A DNA stretch of 64,000 nucleotides, taken from the NCBI RefSeq assembly GCF_000327385.1, contig NW_008709259.1, positions 172,153-236,152 on the forward strand, given 5' to 3'. The notes under the pieces are model-generated. The model was not told where the DNA came from, did not search any database, and saw nothing but the letters and a program-made list of their open reading frames with translations. The first letter of the stretch is position 1, and each line of letters starts with the position of its first letter. Shown in pieces: positions 10,317 to 22,400 of the stretch. This DNA is from Lottia gigantea (Eukaryota; Mollusca; Gastropoda; Lottiidae). Position numbers and translations under genes: made by a program.

Positions 10317-13300
10317 TTAAACTTTTTTCTTTTTAGTTTGTCTCACAATGAGAGGTAGATCGCTTGATCCTTCCTGGAGTAGAGCTTCTTGAATTGCTGC
10401 TTCTAATGTGGCATTAAAATTACGACCCCTGCAAAATAGAAATTGATTACTTTCATGTGCCTGAAATTTAGCCTTCTACTATTACTTCTGTAAACCATCG
10501 TCAAACCTGTCCAATGTATTTTACTTATATTTGCTACATATCCAGAAAATTTGTATATTCCTATAAAACTCATCTTCACAATGTCAATGCTATTATGAAC
10601 ATTGTCTTATACCTTGACTGTAAAAACCACATTTTTTTGTATCACAGCAAATTGTAAATGCAGTAATTTGATTGGATTGTACTAATGTTTGTTTTTCTTG
10701 TGAGGAATCTGATTGTCCAATCATGATCCAATCAAATTGCTGCATTCCATGATACAAGAAAGGTGTCTATTGCAGTCAAGGTATAAGTAATAGCTTGACA
10801 TTGTGAAGATGTATAAAACTAAGTGTTGATTAAACTTACATTTTATGAGCAAGTAAACCTTCATCCCAAGATTTCAGTGTAAGAAGATTAACCCTTGATT
10901 CACCATGATCACCAAACCATCGTACTAATACCTACAATAACATTTCATATATCATAGAAGAGCTCCACAGAGGTAACGTGAACTTTCAAAATATCATTTA
11001 TATTAGACAAGGGCGCTAACCCAATTAATAATCCTAATTCAATTTTTTTTTACCAAATCATGTATGAAAGTCAAACATTTGCCAAGAAAAATCGTGTTCA
11101 CAAGCCATATTTAACATCATTTCATTGTTATCAAATATTGAAACTTCGTTATCATTTGTCAAATTATATCTTTATTAACACTTGTGTAAGATCTTGTGGA
11201 TTTTACACCTACAAGCCAAATTTTTTCATTTGAATCAGATAAAATGTGGCCTCCATCGCATTCAAATAGGATGGATCAGCATTGATAATGGTATTACAAC
11301 ATATACTGTTATAAGAGTAGTTTGTCCTGCTCAAGCCAGACGTGCATTCTATTTTTAGTAAATTTTTGTCCAATCTGACCACTTCTATTGTGAGTAAATA
11401 AACAGACTATTTCTCGGACAAAGACAGCAGGCAGCGGCAATATATGTCAAAACTGCTATACATACCTTTTCCTCACCATTACTATAAATATGATTATTAG
11501 AATAAATAAGTTTTCCTGGCCAGTTATAACCAGCCACCTCTCCCCATACTAGATCACCATTATTAAAACATTTAGATAACTTATTATTCTTTTTGTCTAA
11601 ATGATCTAAAATAAAATCATTGTAAAAAAACTAATATACATAACTCATGAACAAAATCATGCACTAGATCAAGTCATTCAAAATAGGCTCATTCTCACAG
11701 ATCTTGCTTACAGCTGGTCCTGAACATCCCCCTAGTATTGATTTTTCTCCAATTATTTGACCCCCTTTTTATAGCTGGGTCAAATGGCGTGTAAAATTGA
11801 CTCATAACCACCATATATTTTTGACATGTCCAAGCAAATCACCTTAAAATTCCAACAAACGTATTGACATGGCTACAGTACTACCTTAATCAGAAACATA
11901 ACCTAACTTTGACCAGACATTCAGGTCTCAACTAAGACAAAAACCATGTTCAAAAGACAAATTTGCATGTTTAAATGTAATAGAAAACTTAAGCCACTTA
12001 ATTAAAAATTCAAAATGAAACAACTGGATAAATATTGAAATGAACCCACCTGAATAATCTAAGCCATCCTTCCGAGATCTCTTCAATCTGTTGGTATTCA
12101 CAAGAGTTATTTCCCCATTATAATGATGTAAATGTTTATCATTATGTAAATTATCACTAGTCACATGATTACTATCACTTTTGTGATTGGACAGTTTATG
12201 ATTCACTGGGGTATTACACTTAAGCTTTTTTCTAGGCACACAGTTTGATTTCACAGGAGGAGACTGTTTTGTCACTTGATTACTGTCCACATTGCACTGA
12301 TCAGCATTCAAATGGTTTTTATTGACAGGTGTGACAGGTGGATCTTCCACGTCTGCTTGTAACACACTTTCACTTTCTGATTGAATCTCATCTCCACCTT
12401 CACTTTCGTCACAACCTTTGACCTCTGTATTCATCTGACCATTCTGATCAAGTCCTTGAGGAACAGTTTGCAAATTGATTTGATTTACAAGAGTTTGCAT
12501 ACCTTGTAGCTGTTGAAGCAATAGTTGTTGAAACTGAAAAGTCTGAACTTGTTGGATTTGAGCAGGAGTGAGATTGCTTACTCCAGATCCATAGTTATTT
12601 ATCATCTGTTGCATACCAAGTAACTGAAGCAATGCTGTTTGGTTCTGTTGGTTTGCACAGAACTGTCCAGTGGGATCTACTAAAGGATTTGAGAGCATGT
12701 ATTGTGGCTGATTTTGAATTCCAACTTTATCTACATCTGCTTGCTGGATGAATGGATTTGATCCAAGGACTTGCATCATTGGTACATTAATATTTGGTAG
12801 AAACAACAGTTGCTGTTGATTCAAACCATTCCCAAGCTGTTCATTCTTCTGCACTTGGTTTAACAGTTCTTGATTCACTGCTGTTGCTATGTTGTTACCA
12901 GATACACCAGCGGCTTCAGATGTTGGACTTGCCTTTGGTGTACTAGCCTTGTTCTGATCACCACACTGAACAATGTCCATGAGAGTTACATTTTGATTGC
13001 AGGTTTGGTTTGCCGCAATTGGATTGGCAAGGAACAATCCATTCATAGCTGGAAAGGTCATTCCACCAAACATAGGAGTCAACTGTTGCTGGTTCAAGAT
13101 TGGTTGAGTTACTCCTACAGTTGGTATGACTTGAGATATGCTGTTTGTAACACTAGAAACCAATGGTACTGATATCCTTGGCATTGGAGTGTTTATGGAT
13201 GTCATGTTTGGATCAGTTGCTGATAAGTCTTGGGTGGGAAGAGGTGTTTGCGGATGGATGTTGGGAAGGGAAGTTTTTAACAAATCCTGAGGTAAAGTTG

Positions 13301-16300
13301 TGGTATTGGAACTATCAGCTTTAAGTAATGGAACTTGTTGATTCACATTAAGTAAGAGGTTTGAAGGAGACAAGGCAGAAGGATCGACTGCTTGACCAAC
13401 TGGGAAAAACATGTTCAGTGGTAACCCAGTCATTGCATTGAAAGTGTTGACCAGTCCCCCAGGACTACCAGCCATTAAATTTGGGTTCTGTTGCAACATG
13501 ATCTGTGTATGTTGATCTAACAGCATGTTAGCAGCTCCATTATTGGTTTGTAAAATCTTCATCCAATCCTGAAGATTATTGGTATCAGCCACAGTGTTGG
13601 TCACAGTGTGTACATTTTGACCAGCCAAATTTGATGTTGTTTGTTGTTGAGAAATCTGAGCTCTTGCAGCTGCTGATAATAGAGTGCTAGCAGGAAATTC
13701 ATGCTGACTTGTGGCATTGATCATTTGGTGCAAACTGTCTAAATTTGATGCATCTGACTCTGTTGCTTCTTCAGCATCATTCTGGCTTGATGGATTCGAA
13801 GATGCATCCTCTGTAGTATGGTTAATAATCTTTGCTTCAGTTGGCTCTAACTTAACATCTGCCTGCTGGTCTTGATCTTTCACTGACTCCTTTGTCTCCT
13901 CCTTCACTAAAGTTGAAAACTGAGTCACAGTAGCTGGGGATTTTGAATTTTTCGGAGATGTTGAAATTTTGATATCAGACTTCTCTATTGCTTTTGGAGT
14001 TGTAGGAGTTTTGGGAGTTGAAGGTTCTGAAGATGAATTTTTTGGAGAACTTTTTGAGTTTTCCGATTTGATGCTGACTGGATTAAGATCTTTGGATTGA
14101 GTCAAAGGGGATTTGATTGAATTATTCACTAAAACAGTTTGTTGTGCTAAAAATGCTGTCGGATTTTCAAGAAATGACAATTCTGCAGATGACTCTGGTG
14201 TCTTTGAACCAATATTCCGGGCATCTATGTTTGGACATGGTGACGTTCTGTCTACAATACTGCTTAACTTGTGCTTATCCTTTTTGCCTCTTGGGCGTTT
14301 ACTCTTTGGTTTTCCATTTGTGTCCATCCACAGCATGTCTGACATTTGTGGATAGATATAGTTATTTGAGTTAACATTAAATAAAGCATTATGTTGGTAT
14401 GGATTATTAGGATTATACATTTCATTATTGACCAAACGTGGCGATAGAGGATTATGGGCTGGCATCATCTGCTGAAACATCAAGTTATTATTTGACTGTA
14501 CACTGAGAGGAACTTGAAATTGAGACAGCATGCTGGCCGTAGACATGGTAGAAGTAGGAACTTGTTCCATAAAATGTCCTGAAGATAATGGATTCCCTTG
14601 GTTTGAATTTTGAAACACAACTGGTGCTTTCATTCCTTGAGACTGAGGACTGAACACATTAGAAGGAGGAGAAACAAGTCCTTGAGGAGAAAGTAGACCT
14701 TGTGGAGAAACAAGGCCTTGCTGATAGTCATTTGGACTTAAAGATGGCTGCATATGACAGCTCATGGGATCCACTTTTAAACGGTAATTTAAATGACTTT
14801 CCTGACTAAAATCTAATTTTTGAGGAACATGACAAGTAATGGGACCTAAATCTGCAGCAGGATCTGGGGTCCGAGACTTCTTAGCTCTAGGTTTACGCTT
14901 CCTTACTGCACGGGGTTTTGTTGCAACTTCAAAAGGATTCATTTGGATTGGTGGCATATCCATAAATTTTGGCATGCGATGATTTTGTCCAATTATATTC
15001 GGAGGAATATTGAAAGGATGTTCAGTTCCATAATTCTGTAAGATATTTGGTCTCGCATTTTGACTTGCTGTAAGTTTTGTTGGATCATTACTTGAACATG
15101 CACCTTCAGTCTTCTGGTCCACTTCAGCTTCAGCTAAAAAGAAAACATGAAATTGATAATCATTTAAAGCAACATGTACATGAGTAAATACCAAATGAGT
15201 GTTAAATGTGACCCTAATATCTTGAAGGTGGAAGCTGAAAGCACATTACATTTCATTGTCATTTGATGAGATGAGATGTAGACTTGTGTTCATGAACTTA
15301 CCAAATACTTAAATCATAATAGTAAGTAAAATAAAGCTGCATTGCAATCATAGATTAACAGACAATTTTAAATAGTAAACTCAAAACTCTAAAAGGCAGC
15401 TGCACATAAAGAAAATGCAAATGGCAGCCATAATTTGACATAAATTTTTTGTAAATGGATCTGTAGTCTGTACTCATGCAGAGAATGTGAATGACATGTT
15501 CATCCTAATCACATTTGACATGGACAACTAGAATAAATGAATATTTGTCGCTTCAAAACAAATCAAAGACTACAGTTTTAGATTTTTGCTTTGAAGTCAT
15601 CTTTTTAGCCGTGGAACATTGTTTCTTGAAAAAGTCTGTCATGTGCGTTAAAAAGCATTGTTTTTGTTTGAAAATCAACCTCGTTTGAATTCTGAAAAAA
15701 TGTTTTTCGCCAACAAATGTTTTGAGTTTGGTGTGTGCGTTGAATAAAAACATTTTCTGTCCTCAACCAATCAACATATAATATCTAATCACGTGAAACA
15801 AAATTATATTTGAACCTTGTGGAAATAAGAGACAAAAGTCATGTGAAAAAGTGGCATATCAGTTCGCAATGTTTCATGAACATTGTCTATTGTGTGTGGC
15901 TAATGAAAACGTGAACACATAACCATCTTTTTTGTTTTCAACGGACAATATTTCATTGACATAGGGATACAGGCTATAACAGTTTACTAAGAAATGTAAA
16001 AATGATCACAAATTAACACCTACCTTTTTCCTCTGACTCTACTGGACATGCGTTTTGTAAAGCCTGACTTTGTTGAAATTTGGCTAAAGCAATAATCTTC
16101 CGTTTATGATTACACAAATTAGACAAGTCTTTTGTACTGGTGTTTTCTTCTACACTCCATAACTGACCTACTACATTTTCATCGAAATTAAAAACTTTAT
16201 CCACTAACAAAGGACATTCTAGTCCACATTTACAAGTTCCTTCCACTAACAGGTATTTACAAATTTCTTGTTTATTGATTAACTTGACATTACTTGGGCT

Positions 16301-18151
16301 GAAAAAAAACATTGAAAAAATATTTCATTAAAATTCTTAAAGGCCATTTTTGGTCATTTTGAGGGGTTTAATTTGGTTCTTGAATATCTAGATAGTCTTT
16401 AGAGTACCGGTATGGTACTAAAACTGCATGAAAATCATTTGATCCCTTCAGATATACCTCAAATTTCACTTTTTATTTCTATATGTCTTTTCTAAATGGC
16501 AGAGTCTCAAAAGAAGACGAGACGTCATTTTATCTTTAAAACATGGATAATTCTGGACAAACTTCGACAGTGAGCTTTAAACACTATTACTAATTAGCTT
16601 AGCTAAAAAATTCCAGTTTCTCTACAATTTGTCAAACGGATGCTGAACCTGTCCGTCCCTTTAAAATCTATTTTAAATCATTGCTTTTTCAAGGCTAAAA
16701 GTAACCTTGCCAGTCAAAAAAGTTCAGCTTACAAAACTTTAGTTAAGCTGTAGATGTGTGAAGGTAATATAGACACTCAGTGGAACCTTGGAAAGGTCAC
16801 CAAAAATGAAATTTTGTGCTCAATATCTGTATTTATTACAGTTATCCCGCTATTCGATTGAGCAAAAAGACAAAACAATCTTGTACTTTTATATTCTTAA
16901 AGAAGGAAATAAAACTCCACTCAATATCACTTGTCAAATATTCTCCCACACTAGGTAAGAAGTTATTACCATACATCTTTTATGAATATTTTTAAATGTA
17001 ATGCAAAAAATGATTTAGGAAACTTACCTGTAGTAAACTATCTCTCCATCTTCAACTACTCTTTTCCAACCAAATGGTATTTTAACACTAGTAATGTCAC
17101 TATTATTATGACTTGACACACAACTGTTATGGGAGGATAATGAAGAGACTTGTGGTTTAACATCTTGTGGGGTGGAAGCAGGGGAGAGAACTGATGTCAC
17201 AGGAATTTGTGAATGAACTGTGGCAGTTTCTGTCACCTGTGCACTTGTACTGCATGTTAAAGTCACTGTTGTTGTAGGTATTGTCACTTGGTTTGAGCTA
17301 AAAGCAACACTAGCTGTGGTAAAAGTCATTGCTTCCGTGTTAACTACTTGAATTGGGTTTTGAGATAAACCTGCAGGATGAACTGATTGCTGAGGAGGCA
17401 AACTGACAGAATTTGGTGGAAGATTGGTTGTTTGAAGCATTGTTTGGTGTGTACCTATCGTGATACCAGTTTGATTGGTGTTGACAATTTGTGGATTTTG
17501 AGCTGCTTGTGGTAAACGGTTGATGACAAAGCCACTGTAGTTAAGGTTGTGGTTTACAGTTCCTGGAGTCTGGTTCAAGCCATATTGTATGTTTGGGTTT
17601 CCACATAATGTCAAGCCATCACCAGTGTTGATAAACTGTTGCTGTGGTTGGGCAGGAAGATATGTAAGTTGCTGGGGGTTTACAGTTTGCTGTTGTTGTT
17701 GTGGGGTGTTTGGTTTATTATGTTGTTGTTGAAAATGTGACCATAAACTTCCAATACTTGGTAAGGTCATAGCACTTTGAGGGGATGGATTAGTCCAATT
17801 ATTCACAGTTTTATATTGCAAGTTTTGTCTAGGAGGTCCTATCTGATTAAAGTTGGCCAAAATATCAGCTGTTGGAAATGTCCCTGTCACCAATGGTGTA
17901 GCCATATTGGTAGCCACTGGAAAAGAAGCCTGACCAGCAGGTTGTTGAACACAGCCAGGCTGTGGCTGACCCATGTATCCATGATTATGCATCTGATTTG
18001 GACTGAACTGGTTGTTTTTTAATCCTTGATGATGTATAGGCATACCAACATACTGAAACTGACAGAGGTTTGGATTTCCCTGGACTGGAATCTGTTGCTG
18101 AATTCTACCCCCAACATGCTGATTCTGTCTGGAACCATTTCCAGCATTCAT
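10317..18151 (-). CDS. MBD5/6-like protein (MBD and PWWP domains)
   Basis: Six exons (18151–17028, 16298–16024, 15133–12050, 11605–11466, 10931–10840, 10428–10317) with GT–AG borders sum to 1,608 codons plus stop. Order: a Gln/Asn-rich N-terminus of about 355 residues; an MBD5/6-type methyl-CpG-binding-like domain from about residue 357, diagnostic in CKCGLECPL, KVFNFD and HKRKIIA; a low-complexity region with basic AT-hook-like stretches (RKRKPRAKK, KRPRGKK) and Gln/Asn-rich prion-like tracts; then a C-terminal PWWP domain split over two exons (GDLVWGEVAGYNWPGKLI, then VRWFGDHGESRVNLLTL). In vertebrates MBD5/6 join the PR-DUB (BAP1) H2A deubiquitinase complex in the nucleus. The ATG at 18151 is chosen because the upstream extension has no ATG before a stop; non-coding upstream exons are likely (acceptor-like site near 18303). 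It diverges from AARSD1. Confidence 0.88.
10574..10808. mobile_element. MITE, family D, copy 1
   Basis: About 235 bp with roughly 50-bp terminal inverted repeats (CTTCACAATGTCAA… at the left, its complement ending TGACATTGTGAAG at the right; the inner arm carries ACCTTGACTGTAA). It lies in the last intron of the MBD gene. The same ends occur at 39875–40075, and a single end occurs at 10187–10242. Confidence 0.7.
16337..16664. other. Possible MITE in MBD gene intron 1
   Basis: The stretch begins TTAAAGGCCATTTTTGG and ends GTCCGTCCCTTTAA, resembling the TTAA-plus-AGGG ends of the other miniature elements, but the inner inverted repeats are weak. No second copy was found in the window. Confidence 0.3.
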
Positions 18152-19461
18152 TCTATTGTGATATTTTCTAGTCTCCAAATAAGTCAATGTTCACTTCCAA
18201 AGCATCAAAGTCTGCAACACTTTTCAGTTCTTTCATTTTCATTTCATAAAAATAAATATTCCAATTAAGCTGCTATTTCTTGAATTATATCTTGTCTTCT
18301 AATCTGAAAATAAAAACAAACAAAATAAATAAACAAAGGCCTGTATAAACAGGTGACATTAAACTAGCATAGATCATCTCTACTGGCTATTAGAAAAAGT
18401 AGCTTTCATTGAAGAGTAACAAATAAGATATTCAGGAATAAAGGTAGGCCTATACAGTAGCTGAAGCTAAATTCTATAAGCTTAAGCTGAAATACACCTA
18501 ATAACTAACTTAATCAAATTTTAATATACATGTAGAACTATATTCCCAAATGATAATAGAAAAGATGTTGAAATTACTACAGCAACATATTTCTCAATCC
18601 TATTCAATGATTTTGCTTATGCTAAAGGTATCAGTATGTTATAGTAGAAACCAGCTGTAATTAAAAAGATTCCTAATAAACATGTCAGTATGAGATGAGC
18701 TCCTGTCCGTAGATTATAAATTGATGTATTGCCAGTGTTAATCAATGGCCAGTGTCAGTCCACTGTTTTTGTTCTTTATTCTTACAAGGGTTATTGTAGC
18801 CTGTGCAAGTGACACAGAGTCAATGACTGACAGTTGTCAAGTTGTAGGCCACTCAAAAAGCTCAAATATACAGTATCCTATCAATCAGTATCGAAGCCAG
18901 AACAATCTTAAAATGCAAGGGACCTTGATTAAGTAAGATTAAATAACATTAGGCATCGACGAGGAAATTCACGCATCTACGTCTTAATTGATTCCCATAC
19001 GGGACGGTCTTAAAAAGGGCCAGACTTGAAACAGGACGGGCAGAAGCACAGACACCGTTTGGCGTTCCAATCCAGGCAGGTGCTTGCTAATTAATCCAAG
19101 TAATAATCAATGATTCAACCGCATGGGGCATACGTACCATATAGAAAAACAAATAAGCAACCCATATTCAATAATCCATAGTTAAAATAACATCAAATTC
19201 ACAATAACATAACAAATATTCAATTTTAGAAATCTAATAATATATTTTGCATATATTTATCAGCAATGGCCGACGTCTTTTGCGCATGCGTGTGACCCAG
19301 AATGCACCGCGCTGAAACATTTCATGGTGGAAAAAAGTCTGACATTAAAGATAGTCTGACTCTTTTGCTGCCTTTTGGCACTATTTCAAATCGTACAGTT
19401 GTTTCTTATCGTATTCTGTTTGTGTTTAAACTCGTAAATTAAGTTTTAATACAACAGAATA
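18152..19461. other. Intergenic between divergent MBD and AARSD1 genes
   Basis: Contains probable 5' untranslated exons of the MBD gene on the minus strand and the shared promoter near 19270–19310. Otherwise nothing was recognised. Confidence 0.5.
19281..19309. promoter_or_regulatory. NRF1-like and ZNF143-like sites, bidirectional promoter
   Basis: TGCGCATGCG (19281–19290) is an exact core of the palindromic NRF1 motif. Immediately beside it, ACCCAGAATGCACCGCG matches the right half of the ZNF143/Staf consensus (CCCAGAATGC). This is the only GC-rich spot in the interval between the MBD gene and AARSD1 and lies 150–180 bp before the AARSD1 start, as expected for a TATA-less housekeeping promoter. 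Confidence 0.6.
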
Positions 19462-22400
19462 ATGGCACTGTCCTGCCAAAAAGATAGTTACCTGAAAGAG
19501 GTGATTGCATAATTCTCTACTTTCAATTTGTTTTCTTTCCTTGTTTACCACGAGTAAAATATAGCTATGATTGCTATACAATTAAAAGGAATTATACCAC
19601 TTTATAAGTGAATGCTTTGCATTCATAAACTTAATCTACGAAAAGATTGCCTGTCTGACATGATGATGATGTCACTGAAGAAAGCCACACATTATCCACC
19701 AAGATCTCAATTCAATGACAAAATGTCGTTGAAATATTGATCCAATATCATCAAGGTGCATGATAAGGATAATGATTATTTAGCCCATTAAGCCACCCCA
19801 TACTCTGTAGTCTGTACTGCTGAACTATAAGCAGAAAACTAGTCATTTTATTTGTAGAAGAGAACTGCAAACAAAATCTGATAATTTATCAGACAGTATA
19901 AAAATCAGTGCTCTTACTTACTAAAACCTGTTTATCATGTGTGAGGAATGGAAGGGCCAGATTTGTTGGGTTAGAAACTTTAATATTATCTTACAGTTGA
20001 ATAGCAAAGTAGTTTGTTGTGAGAAAGCTCAATGTCAGATGATAATCAATGGTAAAAAGTCTAAGATTAATGGTTTTGAAGTGATTTTAGAAGACACAAT
20101 CTTATTTCCAGAAGGAGGAGGTCAACCATATGATTTAGGCACAGTTAGTTCAAATGTCTTGTTTTCATTAAATCAGTCAATTTATAAATCAGCCAAAGCA
20201 AGAACATCACACTGCAATCATGTGCCTGGCAACAATAGATACATAAACAAAAAAAAATATCTATAGGTATTGTAGGAAAACAGTGTTGAAGAACTGAGTT
20301 GCATAGTGACTTCAGGTGTTCTGAAATACTTTGCATACCCTGCCTGAGTATTTTTTGTTTGTTCTTCAGCTAATATTCAATCAGTATTGCACGCAAGAGC
20401 TTAAAGTTTATAGATTACCGGTAATTGATTTAATTGACAGTGCTCAGCCATTTCCATCAAGCTGAATCAGCATTCCATTGGTTTGTAAGCTGAAAAACTA
20501 CTTGATCCTTATTGGTTTATCATATATTATTATATTGTCTGTATTATAGCTGAATGATATACCAGTATTAAAAGTAACTAGAAGAGGTGATAAAGCTGTG
20601 CATTTTACAGAAACAGACTTGGAAGTCAGTAAAGATGTTCATATAAAAGTTGATTGGCATAGAAGATTTGATCATATGCAACAACACACAGGTTAGATTT
20701 CTTAAATTTATGGCATGAAATGGTCATTGATTCTCTAAAATAAGCAAGAACAAGAAACAGAAAAATACTGTACTTATATTCATCAGATAGAAGAATAACA
20801 AAGCAAAATTGAAGGTGTCTTTACTATATGTTTAGGATCTTTACTAATATAAGTTGTAGGTCTGGGCGATATTTATCATACATTTATCACAAAATATGAG
20901 TATGTATCAGTGTATTTTTTAAGTATGTTTTTACTGATTTTAAAAAAAATTTCATGAAAAAAACATCAGTCCCAAGTATTTTGGTTGTAATTGTGTTTAG
21001 ATTTAATTAACATTATATGGCGATATTAGATGAAGTGATATTACCAACTATATTAATTTCTATATTGGTATATCACCCAGCTGTAAGCAGATATATCTTT
21101 TGTATTAATGTTGGGAGACTAAAGGGAGGTAATTTGTTATTTCAGGACAACATTTAATATCTGCACTGGCTGAATCTATATTTAATTTTTCAACTACATC
21201 ATGGTAAGATTTCTTTAGTATTCTACAATAAATTTTGAATAACTGCTACTCAAATACCAGTTATTACTATTTTGTGCTGAAATGTAACATTTATATAATA
21301 TTATTGAGTTCTATTCAAAATGTCATTATCTCTAGATTCTCTGACTGTTGTCTTCATCTAAAGTATATTCCAAAGTGCCTCTACATTTGACACAAAACGA
21401 ACTGTCCTTTTTCATTAATAGAGGTCAAGGATTGACTCCTGCTTAGTTGCCTCTGAAAAGTTCAACTTGAACGAAACCAGTCAGGCCATACACATATGAT
21501 AAAGGGTTCTTCTTCCTTTGTTCTTATATTCTAGAGAAGTCGATTTGATCCAATTGTCTTTTATTTGATCGAGCAGAATCTATGGCTGCGAATTTTTTTT
21601 TTCAGGAATTTGGGTGAAAAAACATCTTTTATTGAACTAGATACACCAGAAATTAAAGATAAAGACCTTCAACAATTAGAAGATACAGTAAATGAGAAGA
21701 TACTAGCAGGACTATCTGTTACACCACAACTTTTTTATGATAAAGATGATCCTGAGTGGAAAAAGGTAAATTTGTTTTATTGATGGGTGGATTTGTTTTA
21801 CAATTATATGAGAACAAAGATATTGGAGGATACAGAATTGCTCTATAATACAATAAATCTTTAAAACTAAGTAATAATTCATCAAACTAAGTAATTTTGA
21901 AACATGTTTAGAAGTGTTTTTTTTCAATAATTATTTAGTTTTTGCATGTATTGTCTTATATAGAGATTCTACTCTTTAGTCATGGCACCTGGTAAGTCCA
22001 ACTGATGTTGGTTTGAGACTTTATGTCCAGTCTAAGAGATAGTATACCTTTAAGTAATTGATAAAATCAATGTGTAGTATTGAAGTACACTGGGCTTCCC
22101 TAAAAGCTTTGTTCGTCTAAAATGAAGGTATTTGAGTTTGCCAGACAATAATGTGGTATCACAATCAGTTACTGGTATGTATTGCTATATATTTATAGGC
22201 ATCATGTCGAGGTCTACCTGCTGATCATGTAGGACCTATAAGAGTGGTCCGAATAGAAGATGTTGATAATAATTTATGTTGTGGTACACATCTGTCTTCT
22301 CTTTCACATTTACAAGTAAGTTTCATGTCATAATTTCATGAGATTTTTTATAGTCATCTGGTATTCCAGTCAACTCAGCTGTAGTAGGGGATGGAAAGGA

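Noticed and set aside
12870-14374. Open frames on + across the MBD gene
   Set aside because: They are antisense shadows of a low-complexity coding exon without any domain motif.
18152-18187. Extension of the MBD protein upstream of its first ATG
   Set aside because: No ATG lies in this stretch and a stop is directly upstream; only a TTG could start it.
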